In this document: positions 41,102-50,388 of the stretch, in pieces
Position numbering within the stretch: the stretch's first letter is position 1
Layout of the letters: each line of letters begins with the position of its first letter
DNA from: Epilithonimonas bovis DSM 19482
GTDB lineage: Bacteria; Bacteroidota; Bacteroidia; Flavobacteriales; Weeksellaceae
Direction: 5' to 3'
Assembly: GCF_900108115.1 (NCBI RefSeq)
Contig: NZ_FTPU01000009.1
Location: 40,473 to 104,472 of the forward strand
DNA: 64,000 bases
Made by a program: the position numbers and the translations under genes
The notes under the pieces: generated by a model
The model's input: only the letters and a program-made list of their open reading frames with translations
The model's database searches: none
What the model was told of the DNA's origin: nothing

Positions 41102-42262
41102 TCAACTGCCAACCGACAACTTAGAAAATGCCTGTTCCAGATCAGCAATCAGATCTTCTGCATCTTCTATCCCAACGCTTAATCTCACCAAGTCATCGGT
41201 GATCCCAAGAACGGCTCTTTTATCCGCAGGAATAGATGCATGCGTCATCATTGCAGGCAGATTTGCCAAAGATTCTACGCCGCCCAGAGATTCTGCCAAC
41301 GTAAATACTTTGATATTTTCTAAGAATTTTATTGCATCTTCTTTTTTCCCGGACTTGAATGTGAAAGAAACCATACCGCCAAATTCGGTCATTTGCCTTG
41401 TTGCCAAATCATATTGCGGATGAGACGATAATCCCGGATAGAAAATCTTATCCACCAAAGAATGATTCTCCAGATACTTTGCAACCTCAAAACCGTTATC
41501 GGAATGTCTTTGCATTCTCAATGCTAAAGTTTTGATACCTCTCAAAACCAAATAAGAATCGTGAGGTCCCAAAATTCCACCACTCGCAAACTGGATAAAA
41601 TGTAATTTTTCTCCCAGTTCTGCATCTTTTGCAATCAAAGCACCAGCGATCACATCAGAATGCCCGCCGAGATATTTGGTTGCAGAATGCATTACAATAT
41701 CAGCCCCCAGATCCAATGGTTTCTGGATATAAGGGCTTGCAAAAGTATTATCTACCGCCACCAGAATATCTTTTCCTTTGACGGCATCAGCAACCATTTT
41801 GATATCTACCAGTTTCATCAAAGGATTGGTTGGTGTTTCCAGCCAAATCAGTTTTGTTTTATCTGTAATGGTACTTTCCAGTTCTTCCACATTATCAAAA
41901 CCGATGAATGTAAATTTGAGCTGATATTTCTCAAATAATCTGGTGAACATCCTGTAAGAACCGCCGTAGAGGTCATCCACAGCAATCACTTCATCACCGG
42001 GATTCAGCAATTTCAAAACACAATCGATAGCAGCCAGACCGGAACCGAAAGCCAGACCTCTCGCTCCGTTTTCGATACTTGCCAGAGAGTCTTCCAAAGC
42101 CTGTCTTGTAGGATTAGCACCTCGCGAATATTCGTAACCGGAGATGAGTTGCCCTGGGCTTTTTTGTGCAAATGTTGATGTTAAAAAAACGGGAACATTT
42201 ACGGCACCTGTTACCGGCTCGTGGTGTTGCCCGCCGTGTATTACTTTTGTATTGAATTTCAT
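41102..42262 (-). CDS. Cystathionine gamma-synthase/lyase-type PLP enzyme
   Basis: The 386-residue enzyme belongs to the Cys/Met metabolism PLP family. The PLP lysine is in SATKYLGGHSD, and the active-site YSRGANPTR and GLAFGSGLAAI segments are present, with EYSRGANPTR typical of cystathionine gamma-lyase or synthase. The two activities cannot be distinguished from sequence alone. The ATG at 42262 (MKFNTKVIHGG) is preferred over one at 42280. Confidence 0.9.
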   Translation of the reverse strand: MKFNTKVIHGGQHHEPVTGAVNVPVFLTSTFAQKSPGQLISGYEYSRGANPTRQALEDSLASIENGARGLAFGSGLAAIDCVLKLLNPGDEVIAVDDLYGGSYRMFTRLFEKYQLKFTFIGFDNVEELESTITDKTKLIWLETPTNPLMKLVDIKMVADAVKGKDILVAVDNTFASPYIQKPLDLGADIVMHSATKYLGGHSDVIAGALIAKDAELGEKLHFIQFASGGILGPHDSYLVLRGIKTLALRMQRHSDNGFEVAKYLENHSLVDKIFYPGLSSHPQYDLATRQMTEFGGMVSFTFKSGKKEDAIKFLENIKVFTLAESLGGVESLANLPAMMTHASIPADKRAVLGITDDLVRLSVGIEDAEDLIADLEQAFSKLSVGS

Positions 42263-42355
42263 ATTATAATAATTTAGCAATATAACAATGTATCAGTTTA
42301 CCAATGCTTTAAGATTGTTACATTGTTATACTTTTACATTCGTACATTATTTTTT

Positions 42356-42682
42356 TTACATTTTTATCGCCGATTTCACAGCAAATTCTTCTGCAACCTC
42401 ACCCATCCATTCTGCTACATCATCTTCGCTGGTGGCACGCTGATAAGTGTGTCCGATAGAAACTAAAATCTGATGAAAAAACCGCTTCATTTCATCTACA
42501 GGCATATCTTTTGTCCAAAGGTCGATCCTAAGCGCTTCCATTGCTTTGCTGTCCCAAACAGAGATCATTGCTGCTTTGGTTTCCTGTCTTTTGATACCGC
42601 CATCTTCGGCTTTCCAAAATATTTTTTCCGGGACGTGATTATCGTCCAGCTCTACATCTATAACTATTTTTGATTTTTTCAT
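42356..42682 (-). CDS. gldC: Gliding motility protein GldC
   Basis: The 108-residue cytoplasmic protein begins MKKSKIVIDVELDDNHVPEK and contains WDSKAMEALRIDLWTKDM and RFFHQILVSIGHTYQRAT, all characteristic of GldC. In Flavobacterium johnsoniae it supports gliding and lies beside gldB, as here, on the same strand. Non-gliding relatives keep it, so the role may go beyond motility. Confidence 0.92.
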   Translation of the reverse strand: MKKSKIVIDVELDDNHVPEKIFWKAEDGGIKRQETKAAMISVWDSKAMEALRIDLWTKDMPVDEMKRFFHQILVSIGHTYQRATSEDDVAEWMGEVAEEFAVKSAIKM

Positions 42683-42714
42683 TGATTTTATTTTTAATAT
42701 TTACATTCTTATTT

Positions 42715-42790
42715 GGACACAAAGTCCATAAAGTTTTTTTTAAAATTATTAACTGGTTTTTAGGTTTACAAAGGAGCTTCGACAAACGTA
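42715..42790. repeat. Degenerate CACAAAG-ATAAAG intergenic repeat, copy 2
   Basis: GACACAAAGTCCATAAAG followed by a T-run and GGTTTACAAAGGAGCTTCG parallels the arrangement at 15888-15955. It lies between gldC and gldB. Confidence 0.5.
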
Positions 42791-42841
42791 GAATCAACTT
42801 CGAACTTAGCAAAAGAAAATTTCTTTCTCAACTCTAAAACT

Positions 42842-43825
42842 CTACTTTGGCCTGTAATCCGATCCGTTAAAGATTTCAGTTGCATTTTTCTTCAAAAAGA
42901 CCTGCAGCTTTTCTTCCGGATGCGCTTTCAGGTAATGTTTGCAAATTTGCCAGCCTGTCCAGATGGCAATTTGGGGAGAACTTTCCCTGTCCACTTCTGT
43001 ATAGAATTTTGAAAATGGCCCAACGGTAATAAAGCGCTCTGCCAAATTAGGATCCGGGCTAAACAACAAATCATTTTCCACAAAATAATTCCAGATGTTG
43101 GCTTCGTTGGCGACAGCCCACTGGTATTGTTCTTTGGTATAATTTATCTTGAGATAATCCGGTGTTTTCGGAAGAAATGCATCCTGCAAAATCTGCATCT
43201 TGCCCTGATAGATCATCTGATCCAGAAACTTCTGCTGATCTGCCTGCACAGGAACTAATCTGGCGGCAAAAAAAGCTGAAATCTTCGGCACCAAATTATC
43301 AGGATTCATTGATTTCTGAAAATATAATTCCAAGCCTTTATAATTGCTGTTGCCGTCTCCCATAAAAGCGGTAATATCTACAAACAGCATATTCTGGTCT
43401 TCCCGCAAAAATATAGGATCTGTAACATTCTGAGGATCAACAACGGATGAATACAGATAGACATGAGGCGGGACAAAAGCCGGAAAATAATTCCTGATGC
43501 GGGAAAATAGATCATCGAGATCCGTTTTCAGTTGATTTTTATTGATTTTAGCAATAGCTTCTTTATATATTTTGATTTCTGCGGTATCTTTTCTTCGGAC
43601 CTGGTAATCAGCATCCGGGACAGAACCCTGAAACCACGGATATTTTTTCTTAAAATCGTCCAGATTAACGGAAGGATTATAAAACTCTCCTGACAAATCT
43701 GTAACCTTCACATTTTTGACAGGATTTTTGATCTCGACATCCCAGGGATTTACAGAATCTTTTTTGCAAGCCCACAAACTGGAAACAATTATTGCCGAAA
43801 AACAGATATATCGGAAAAACTTCAT
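42842..43825 (-). CDS. gldB: Gliding motility lipoprotein GldB
   Basis: The 327-residue lipoprotein has a signal ending SSLWAC (modified Cys near residue 20), then a periplasmic domain with FSRIRNYFPAFVPPHVY and the long helical stretch around LYFQKSMNP. GldB is essential for gliding in F. johnsoniae and stabilises the machinery. The start is ATG 43825 because an upstream start falls on the promoter box. It is divergent from nadE and precedes gldC. Confidence 0.9.
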   Translation of the reverse strand: MKFFRYICFSAIIVSSLWACKKDSVNPWDVEIKNPVKNVKVTDLSGEFYNPSVNLDDFKKKYPWFQGSVPDADYQVRRKDTAEIKIYKEAIAKINKNQLKTDLDDLFSRIRNYFPAFVPPHVYLYSSVVDPQNVTDPIFLREDQNMLFVDITAFMGDGNSNYKGLELYFQKSMNPDNLVPKISAFFAARLVPVQADQQKFLDQMIYQGKMQILQDAFLPKTPDYLKINYTKEQYQWAVANEANIWNYFVENDLLFSPDPNLAERFITVGPFSKFYTEVDRESSPQIAIWTGWQICKHYLKAHPEEKLQVFLKKNATEIFNGSDYRPK

Positions 43826-43852
43826 TATTTTTACATTACGATTTTGGAAAAA

Positions 43853-43860
43853 CAAAAATA
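43853..43860 (-). promoter_or_regulatory. Promoter -7 box TATTTTTG for gldB
   Basis: Exact TAnnTTTG match on the minus strand, 27 nt before the ATG at 43825. Confidence 0.55.
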
Positions 43861-43919
43861 ATGCTTTTGAGACAGTTTAAAAGAAGCGAAAGCTCATAAT
43901 TTTCGTTAATGTTTCAAAA

Positions 43920-44081
43920 GTTGCGCAGCGCGTGAGGGCGCAGGGCATTGTTGGAGCTCCTCGCCTAAGCGAGAGCGACTGCCCGGAGCCCGGCCTTTTT
44001 GTTTTATCCTCACCCTAAATCCCTCTCCAAAAGAGAGGGACTTGCCCTTCCCAAAACAAAAAGGGCACGCCAAAAAATTGA
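43920..44081 (+). repeat. Dispersed hairpin repeat, type B copy 1
   Basis: It begins TGCGCAGCGCGTGAGGGCGC, contains a GC-rich hairpin (TCCTCGC-CTAA-GCGAG), then a stretch CTAAATCCCTCTCCAAAAGA and closes with AACAAAAAGGGCACGCC. The opening GCGCAGCGCGTGAG and the closing GGCACGCC recur in the copy at 60682-60850. It lies between divergent gldB and nadE. Confidence 0.6.
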
Positions 44082-44105
44082 AATTTTTAATTTGAAAATA
44101 AAAGA

Positions 44106-44897
44106 ATGCAGACACAAAAAGTAATCGATCATATCGTCAACTGGCTAAGGGATTATGCGACAAACGCAAAGGTAAATGGTTTTATAATAGGAGTTTCCGG
44201 AGGGATTGACTCCGCGGTGGTTTCTACATTAGCGGCGAAAACCGGGCTGAAAACGTTGGTTCTGGAAATGCCAATCCGCCAAAAGGCAGATCAGGTGGAC
44301 AGAGCGCAGGATCATATCGAATTCCTGAAAGCCAATTTTTCTAATGTGGAAGGTTTTACAGTCAACCTTACAGATGTTTTTGAAAGTTTTGAAACTACTG
44401 TCAACGATTACAAGGAAGGAGCCTGGAGCAAAAATCTTGCGCTGGCCAATACCCGCTCGCGCTTCCGAATGGTGACACTTTATTATTACGGTCAGCTGAA
44501 CGGCCTTCTGGTAACGGGAACAGGCAATAAAGTAGAAGATTTTGGTGTTGGTTTTTACACCAAGTACGGGGATGGCGGTGTGGACATCTCTCCTATTGCA
44601 GACCTCTACAAAACTCAGGTTTATGAGATCGCAAAAGAGCTTAATATCCTGGAAAGTATCCAAAAAGCAGCTCCTACAGATGGCCTTTGGGATGCTGACA
44701 AAACGGATGAAGATCAGATGGGCGCCACTTACCCGGAACTGGAATGGGCGATGGAACAACAGGCTGACGGGAAAACCGCAACAGATTTTGAGGGCAGGCA
44801 AAAAGAAGCGATGGAAATTTACCTGAAACTCAATAAAGCAACGCAACATAAGATGAATCCAATCCCTGTTTGCGAAATCCCGAAGGAACTGAAATAA
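44106..44897 (+). CDS. nadE: NAD+ synthase (ammonia-dependent)
   Basis: The 263-residue enzyme adenylates nicotinic acid adenine dinucleotide and amidates it to NAD. The PP-loop is GVSGGIDSAVVS; GTGNKVEDFGVG, DGGVDISPIADLYKTQV and PTDGLWD are diagnostic. It lacks the glutaminase domain, so ammonia is the nitrogen donor. The gene lies next to gldB, a neighbour pairing I recall from flavobacteria. Confidence 0.95.
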   Translation: MQTQKVIDHIVNWLRDYATNAKVNGFIIGVSGGIDSAVVSTLAAKTGLKTLVLEMPIRQKADQVDRAQDHIEFLKANFSNVEGFTVNLTDVFESFETTVNDYKEGAWSKNLALANTRSRFRMVTLYYYGQLNGLLVTGTGNKVEDFGVGFYTKYGDGGVDISPIADLYKTQVYEIAKELNILESIQKAAPTDGLWDADKTDEDQMGATYPELEWAMEQQADGKTATDFEGRQKEAMEIYLKLNKATQHKMNPIPVCEIPKELK

Positions 44898-45114
44898 AAG
44901 GTCCATCAACCACAAAAGTGAAAAAGTAAATACTGAAACAGATTTTCCTATAGTTTTGCTTTTGTGGTTGGCCTAATTCGAGATGTACGATATTGCAATG
45001 ATTGGGGAGTTCCGTTGTCATCGAACTTCGATTTAAAAATATCAAAAGAGTAATATCAACACCAATGAAGATCAGGCGATTGCATATAAGCTTTGAAATA
45101 AACAAATATCTAAT

Positions 45115-45765
45115 ATGAAAATAAAAAATCTACTTGCAGTTTCTTTCTGTATGGGAATTTCCGCACTGTTCTGCGCTCAGGAAACCCAAAAAGAAGAGAA
45201 CATTACAAGCCCAACAGAAACTGTTGACCGGCTGAATATCCCAGGGCCGCTGACTTTTGACAGCAATGAATATTTTCTGACATGGAGCAAACAAAACTCG
45301 CCAACGTGGGCGCAACAGCAGTATATGTTGCGGGATGATGATTTTAAGAATTACAAAGAACTCATCAATATTTCTTATTTTGATAAAGAAATTGATCTTG
45401 ATAATGCTGTAAGGCAAAAGGTAGATTATGTCCAAAACCGAAAAGATCGTTCCCAAGACAAATATTCTTTCACTAACGTGACCGAAAGCCCTGATGGCAA
45501 AGAGATTATCGTAGATTACCTGGTAACGGTCGTACCAAAAGAAGGCGAATCTTATGCAGAATATAACTTTGATCGTTTTAAAAATCTGGAGACTGCCGGT
45601 AAAAAGACATTTGTCATATTTTCGTATTCCAAAAGGTTATCCGGCGATCTGAAATATGCTGTAAAATCCTTATCAAAAGACCGTAGCCGGCTGATGGAAG
45701 CGGTGATTAAAACTGCCATTCCCCCAATAACCTACAAACCGACCGCTTTAGAAGCCAAAAAGTGA
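45115..45765 (+). CDS. Secreted protein of unknown function
   Basis: The 216-residue protein has a signal peptide (MKIKNLLAVSFCMGISALFC, cleaved near AQETQ) and a soluble domain with YFLTWSKQNSPTWAQQQYML, SPDGKEIIVDYLVTVV and KTFVIFSYSKRLSGD. It has no recognised motif and is probably periplasmic. The 217 bp upstream hold nothing recognisable. Confidence 0.6.
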   Translation: MKIKNLLAVSFCMGISALFCAQETQKEENITSPTETVDRLNIPGPLTFDSNEYFLTWSKQNSPTWAQQQYMLRDDDFKNYKELINISYFDKEIDLDNAVRQKVDYVQNRKDRSQDKYSFTNVTESPDGKEIIVDYLVTVVPKEGESYAEYNFDRFKNLETAGKKTFVIFSYSKRLSGDLKYAVKSLSKDRSRLMEAVIKTAIPPITYKPTALEAKK

Positions 45766-45781
45766 TAGTAATGTGATTTGA

Positions 45782-46252
45782 ATGAAAATATTATTATCTA
45801 AAAGTATCATTGCTTTTACAATCATTATTATATGGAATATACTTACAAAATATTTTTTTTCTGAAATATGCTATTATTTTGGTTGGTTTGCTTACGGAAA
45901 AGCTATTTTTATTTTGATCAATTTTTTAATATTATTTTTTTTCAACTTATTATATAAGTCTATGAAAAAATCAATTATTTCAAAAATTGAACAGTATTTT
46001 ATCCTTAATTATATTGTATTTTTATTTTACACATTATTATTGGGGATTTATTTCAGTTTTAATAATGTCGATCGGTTTTGCCACGCGTACGAAGGCGATG
46101 CAAAAGTGATATTCTATAACTTTTTCTTTGGAATAATATTTAATAGTTTATTCGTCATTACAGCAACATTCTTTTTTTCAAAACACAAATTTTTCACTAA
46201 GGAAAATTCAATAATTTTCTTAGGATTCTTAATCGCTGATTTTATTATATAA
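45782..46252 (+). CDS. AT-rich small membrane protein of unknown function
   Basis: The 156-residue protein has four predicted helices (SIIAFTIIIIWNILT, AIFILINFLILFFFNLLY, YIVFLFYTLLLGIYFSF and FNSLFVITATFFF). The composition is noticeably more AT-rich than its neighbours, rich in Phe and Ile codons. Its TAA is directly followed by the ribD ATG, with no spacer, so coupled translation is possible. No family recognised; possibly acquired. Confidence 0.6.
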   Translation: MKILLSKSIIAFTIIIIWNILTKYFFSEICYYFGWFAYGKAIFILINFLILFFFNLLYKSMKKSIISKIEQYFILNYIVFLFYTLLLGIYFSFNNVDRFCHAYEGDAKVIFYNFFFGIIFNSLFVITATFFFSKHKFFTKENSIIFLGFLIADFII

Positions 46253-47290
46253 ATGATTGACAAGCATTACATCAATCGCTGTACAGAACTGGCGAAAAAA
46301 GCATTAGGGAAAACCTACCCCAATCCTTTGGTTGGCTCGGTGATCGTCTATAATAACCGGATTATCGGCGAGGGATTTCACAAAAAAGCCGGTGAAGCGC
46401 ACGCAGAGATCAATGCCATCAATTCTATAAAAGATGAAGATCTACACTTGATCCCCGAATCTACCATCTATGTCTCTCTGGAGCCCTGCGCTCATTTTGG
46501 GAAAACGCCGCCTTGTGCAATGAAGATTGTGGAATTAGGCTTTAAAAAAGTGGTAATTGGCGCTATGGACAGCCATGACAAGGTAAACGGAAAAGGGAAA
46601 AAGATCATAACAGCCGCCGGGATTGAGGCTGTTGCTGGCATTTTAGAAAAAGATTGCAGAGAACTCAACAAAAGATTTTTCACTTACCACGAGAAAAAAC
46701 GGCCTTTCATTATCCTGAAATGGGCACAATCTGCGGATGGTTTTATGGATAAAAATTTCAGGCCTTATCAGATCAGCAATTCGCTTTCGAAACAGTTTGT
46801 ACATCAGTTAAGAAGTGAAGAACACGCAATATTAGTTGGAAAAAACACGGCACTGCATGATAACCCAAGCCTTACGGTGAGAGAAACGGAAGGCAGAAAC
46901 CCGATTAGGATTTTAATCGATCATAATCTGGAAGTTCCTGAGAATTTCAATATTTATAATGAGGAAGCTGAAACCATTATTCTAAACTCGATAAAGAATT
47001 CGGTGGAGAAAAACATCCGCTTTATTAAGATTGAAAAGGAAAATTCTCTTATTACAATCTTAGAAAAACTTTACGAATTACAAATCCAGTCTGTCATAAT
47101 AGAAGGCGGAAGATTCACGCTGCAGCAATTCATCGATCAAAACCTTTGGGATGAAGCCATTATCCTTAAAAACCCAAACCTGATATTAGAAAACGGAACC
47201 CAAGCGCCGGACTTTAAATTTAATCCTCAAAAAACCGAAAACCTGAGAGACACTGAGGTTTTATTTTTCAGTAATTCTGCGTTTGATTAA
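46253..47290 (+). CDS. ribD: Bifunctional riboflavin deaminase/reductase RibD
   Basis: The 345-residue enzyme catalyses the second and third steps of riboflavin synthesis. The N-terminal deaminase (1-145) has the zinc motif HAEINAI and EPCAHFGKTPPC. The C-terminal reductase (about 150-345) has ILKWAQSADGFM and VIIEGGRFTLQQF. No FMN riboswitch is visible upstream, where the small membrane gene abuts it. Confidence 0.95.
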   Translation: MIDKHYINRCTELAKKALGKTYPNPLVGSVIVYNNRIIGEGFHKKAGEAHAEINAINSIKDEDLHLIPESTIYVSLEPCAHFGKTPPCAMKIVELGFKKVVIGAMDSHDKVNGKGKKIITAAGIEAVAGILEKDCRELNKRFFTYHEKKRPFIILKWAQSADGFMDKNFRPYQISNSLSKQFVHQLRSEEHAILVGKNTALHDNPSLTVRETEGRNPIRILIDHNLEVPENFNIYNEEAETIILNSIKNSVEKNIRFIKIEKENSLITILEKLYELQIQSVIIEGGRFTLQQFIDQNLWDEAIILKNPNLILENGTQAPDFKFNPQKTENLRDTEVLFFSNSAFD

Positions 47291-47387
47291 TATCAAATTT
47301 TTATCAATCGAGGCTGAAAAAATTTTCCTTAAATTCGCATCTTCAACAGGATGCTTAAAAAACCTGCTGAAATAATAAAATCTTCTT

Positions 47388-47960
47388 ATGAAAAGTCTGA
47401 GTGCGCCTGTAAAAGGTTTGATTTTTTCCGTCCTGGCGGTAGTTTTGGCCTTTGGTATCTATTTCCTGTTCCTTGCAAAACGCAATTATTACCTGGTAGA
47501 CAACCCAACTCCGGAGACTTACTATTTCAAAATCAACAATGGCGAGCAAAAGATCCTTTCGGCCGGCCAGTACCTGAAAGTAGATCTTAACCAGGGTAAA
47601 AATAACATTCAGGTTTTTGACCAAAACAAGCGCATGATTTACGATTCTGCCTTTACGGTTGAGAAAATCAGAGGCCTTATCAATATCACTCACAAAGATT
47701 ATTATATCAACAATCAGTACTATGGCTATGGCCTTAACAAGGATTCTCTGATGGCTACAAAACCCGGGATTGAGATTGATAATAAGATCTATATCGGTGA
47801 TGTGAAGAAAACCAACCGCCTGTATACAGAGGATTTCTACTACAATCTGGATGAGGATTATGACCGTGTTATCAAGAATGTAGCAAAGGTAGAGAGCCGT
47901 TCAAAGATTTTCAGAAAACAGGATTTTATCAATTATTACAAGAATTACTATAAATTTTGA
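47388..47960 (+). CDS. Membrane-anchored protein of unknown function
   Basis: The 190-residue protein has one N-terminal helix (GLIFSVLAVVLAFGIYFLFLA), then a beta-rich extracytoplasmic domain with VDNPTPETYYFKINNGEQ and NINV-like strands, ending in many Tyr residues (YYKNYYKF). No known motif. It lies between ribD and ubiE on the same strand. Confidence 0.62.
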   Translation: MKSLSAPVKGLIFSVLAVVLAFGIYFLFLAKRNYYLVDNPTPETYYFKINNGEQKILSAGQYLKVDLNQGKNNIQVFDQNKRMIYDSAFTVEKIRGLINITHKDYYINNQYYGYGLNKDSLMATKPGIEIDNKIYIGDVKKTNRLYTEDFYYNLDEDYDRVIKNVAKVESRSKIFRKQDFINYYKNYYKF

Positions 47961-48008
47961 TATCAGTGTAAAAAATTTTTCATCACTTATCATCTATCAA
48001 TAATAAAA

Positions 48009-48734
48009 ATGGATCACAATAAAGTAACACCCTATAATACCGAGTACAGCAAAAAAAGCCAGGTAGAAGATATGTTTGACAATATCGCGCCTAAGTATGA
48101 CCTTCTTAACCATGTCTTATCAATGAAAATAGATGTGCTCTGGAGAAACAAACTGGTAGATATGCTGAAAAAAGATAAACCTGAACTGGTCCTGGATGTG
48201 GCAACAGGCACGGGAGACCTTGCCATTGCTGTGCAAAAAGGGACCAATGCGCATGTAGTGGGGCTGGATCTCTCTCAGCAAATGCTGAATGTAGGAATCG
48301 AAAAAATCAAGAGACTGAACCTCGACAGCAAAATCACCATGCAAAAAGGCGATGCAGAGCAACTTCCTTTCGAGGACAATAAATTTGATGGTGTTACCGT
48401 TGCATTTGGAGTAAGAAATTTTGAAGATCTGGAAAAAGGATTGTCAGAACTGAGAAGAGTCGTTAAAGAAAACAAAAGCATCTACATTTTAGAATTTTCT
48501 AAAGTTGAAGGCTTTCTAGCACCGTTTTACATGTTTTATTTTAAGAATATACTGCCGGCTATCGGGCGACTGGTATCCAAAGATAACAGAGCTTATACTT
48601 ACCTGCCGGATTCTGTAAATGCCTTTCCTTTTGGAGAAAAAATGAAATCCATCCTTTTGAAAACCGGTTTCAAAAAAGTAGAATACACCAAATTAAGTTT
48701 AGGAATAGCCACCATTTATAAAGCCACCAAATAG
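48009..48734 (+). CDS. ubiE: Demethylmenaquinone methyltransferase UbiE/MenG
   Basis: The 241-residue SAM-dependent enzyme methylates demethylmenaquinone in the last step of menaquinone synthesis. It has VLDVATGTGDLAIA, GLDLSQQMLN, the GDAEQLPFEDNKFD segment and GVRNFEDLEKGLSELRRV. The porT gene begins at the base after its stop, an arrangement I recall from other flavobacteria. Confidence 0.94.
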   Translation: MDHNKVTPYNTEYSKKSQVEDMFDNIAPKYDLLNHVLSMKIDVLWRNKLVDMLKKDKPELVLDVATGTGDLAIAVQKGTNAHVVGLDLSQQMLNVGIEKIKRLNLDSKITMQKGDAEQLPFEDNKFDGVTVAFGVRNFEDLEKGLSELRRVVKENKSIYILEFSKVEGFLAPFYMFYFKNILPAIGRLVSKDNRAYTYLPDSVNAFPFGEKMKSILLKTGFKKVEYTKLSLGIATIYKATK

Positions 48735-49547
48735 ATGAAGCAGCGCATTATCAAGATCGTCTCATTGTTTGTAATAGTCCTGGGTACCAATGCTCAGGCA
48801 CAGACCTTCAATAACCTTTTTAAGACAAAAGACAGGCAGGATCACCTGGAGGATTTTGATTTGCAAAAATTCAGCTGGGGATTTTATCTGGCCGGCAACA
48901 ATTTCGATTACAAGATGGTGCTTAACCCGACTTTTGGGATGGACGGTAACAAAAACCTGGTAGACTCCAAAGCTACTTACAGTTTCGGAGCGGGGCTTAT
49001 TGGTAAAATGCGCCTTAATGAGTTTTTTGATCTTAGGATAGAACCGGGTTTACATTTTGTACAAAGAGATTTAACCTTCAATACCTTTGATCATGTCAAC
49101 AACCTCTATCCGGGAGGCTATCCTTTACCAGACGGCACTTACACCGATGTGATAACCAATCCGGATATCACCCATACCAACAAATCCGTTAAATCCACCT
49201 ATCTGGATGTGCCAATTTTACTGGAAATCCATGGTGACCGCTGGTATAACTCAAGACCCTATGCAGCAGCTGGCATCAATTATCTGATGAACCTGCAATC
49301 CAACGAAACCTCAGAAGGAGACAACAGTGTCAATACATTCCGCACCACCACGCACAACTTCGGCTGGTCTGCCGAGATTGGCATCCAGTTCTACTTTAGC
49401 CGTTTCAAGCTGACACCGGCCATTAGGGGGACATTTTTCACCAATAACGAGCTGGTACAGGACAAGGCCACTACGCCACCCTACTGGACGCCGGCCATCT
49501 CCACCATGCAGACCAGGGCATTTATGTTTGTCCTGAAATTTGAATAA
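48735..49547 (+). CDS. porT: Type IX secretion outer-membrane protein PorT
   Basis: The 270-residue protein has a signal peptide (MKQRIIKIVSLFVIVLGTNA) and a beta-barrel with alternating strands such as FYLAGNNFDYKMVLNPTFG and PGLHFVQRDLTF. PorT/SprT is needed for the T9SS, which exports proteins bearing a C-terminal signal. It directly follows ubiE and ends in an intrinsic terminator. With gldB and gldC it places the T9SS/gliding set in this window. Confidence 0.85.
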   Translation: MKQRIIKIVSLFVIVLGTNAQAQTFNNLFKTKDRQDHLEDFDLQKFSWGFYLAGNNFDYKMVLNPTFGMDGNKNLVDSKATYSFGAGLIGKMRLNEFFDLRIEPGLHFVQRDLTFNTFDHVNNLYPGGYPLPDGTYTDVITNPDITHTNKSVKSTYLDVPILLEIHGDRWYNSRPYAAAGINYLMNLQSNETSEGDNSVNTFRTTTHNFGWSAEIGIQFYFSRFKLTPAIRGTFFTNNELVQDKATTPPYWTPAISTMQTRAFMFVLKFE

Positions 49548-49553
49548 CAACCC

Positions 49554-49580
49554 AAGAGCTTTCCCCGAAGCTCTTTTTAT
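49554..49580 (+). terminator. Intrinsic terminator after porT
   Basis: AAGAGCTT pairs with AAGCTCTT around TCCCCG and is followed by TTTAT. Confidence 0.85.
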
Positions 49581-49625
49581 TTGGGCGTGCCCATCCGCTA
49601 CGCCACATTGTGACCTTGCCCAAAA
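49581..49625 (+). repeat. Fragment of type B repeat
   Basis: TTTGGGCGTGCCCATCCGCT and then GACCTTGCCCAAAAAC match the end region of type B copies (GGGCGTGCC read on the opposite strand of CACGCCC at 60840). It has no 5' part. Confidence 0.45.
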
Positions 49626-49744
49626 ACAGTTTGTTTTTAATATTATAGATAAGAATTACAAACTTTAAACACTTATCAATCAAACAGAAACAATTCTGTT
49701 AACAGAAAAGCGTAATATCCTGTACAATCATCATTAATTTTTCC

Positions 49745-49752
49745 TATTTTTG
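49745..49752 (+). promoter_or_regulatory. Promoter -7 box TATTTTTG for the coiled-coil/zapA pair
   Basis: Exact TAnnTTTG match 24 nt before the ATG at 49777. Confidence 0.58.
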
Positions 49753-49776
49753 TAAAAGTTAGAATTAACTCTGGTG

Positions 49777-50079
49777 ATGCTAAGCGAATTAGAAAACAAT
49801 TTTTCTGTTTTGGAGAAAAAGATTCTCAGTCTGTACAAAAGCTACAGGAATCTTTCCGAAAAACATGCAGAATTGTCAGACGAATTGCAAAAACTGAAAG
49901 AAGATTATGCCGAAGAAAAACGCAGAAACCAGATATTAGTAGAAGAAAATAAAGAATTAAAGCTCTATTCAGCAATATCAGGAAACGCAGAACACAACCG
50001 GCTGATGAAAAACCATATCAACAGGCTGGTAAAAGAAATTGACATGTGTGTCTCCGAGTTACAAAACAACGGTTTATAA
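49777..50079 (+). CDS. Small coiled-coil protein upstream of zapA
   Basis: The 100-residue protein is almost entirely helical: LENNFSVLEKKILSLYKSYR followed by LSDELQKLKEDYAEEKRRNQ with heptad spacing. Its stop is 2 bp before the zapA start, so the two are co-transcribed. A division-associated role like that of ZapB is a reasonable guess from position and coiled-coil structure, but is not shown by sequence. Confidence 0.75.
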   Translation: MLSELENNFSVLEKKILSLYKSYRNLSEKHAELSDELQKLKEDYAEEKRRNQILVEENKELKLYSAISGNAEHNRLMKNHINRLVKEIDMCVSELQNNGL

Positions 50080-50081
50080 CA

Positions 50082-50369
50082 ATGGATTTTAGAAGAATCA
50101 CCATCAATATTGCCGGACGTAATTATCCGCTGAATGTCCCTGCTGCCGAAGAAGAAACCCTTCGTAAGGTGGGCAAGCAAATAGAAACAATGATTAAGGA
50201 TTTTGAGGCCAGCTTTGATGTAAGAGATAAACAGGATGCTCTTGCCATGTGCGCTTTGAAACTGGGAACCAATGCAGAAGTATATTCTTTAAACAACGAG
50301 AAAAATATAAAAAATACAAACGAGCGTATTACCAAAATTAATACACTCCTGGAACAGCTGGAAAAGTAA
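50082..50369 (+). CDS. zapA: Cell division protein ZapA
   Basis: The 95-residue protein begins MDFRRITINIAGRNYPLNVP and continues with EEETLRKVGKQIETMI, the signature of ZapA, then a helical dimerisation tail. ZapA cross-links FtsZ filaments. The ATG at 50082 is the family start; upstream in-frame codons overlap the preceding gene. The structured RNA follows 19 bp after its stop. Confidence 0.92.
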   Translation: MDFRRITINIAGRNYPLNVPAAEEETLRKVGKQIETMIKDFEASFDVRDKQDALAMCALKLGTNAEVYSLNNEKNIKNTNERITKINTLLEQLEK

Positions 50370-50388
50370 TTTATCAGCTTACAAGTTG

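Noticed and set aside
44229..44915. Long open frame (228 codons) on the minus strand opposite nadE
   Set aside because: It is the antisense shadow of a clearly conserved enzyme, and its translation has no family features.
46100..46253. FMN riboswitch before ribD
   Set aside because: The region is coding for the small membrane protein and lacks the conserved FMN-aptamer core.
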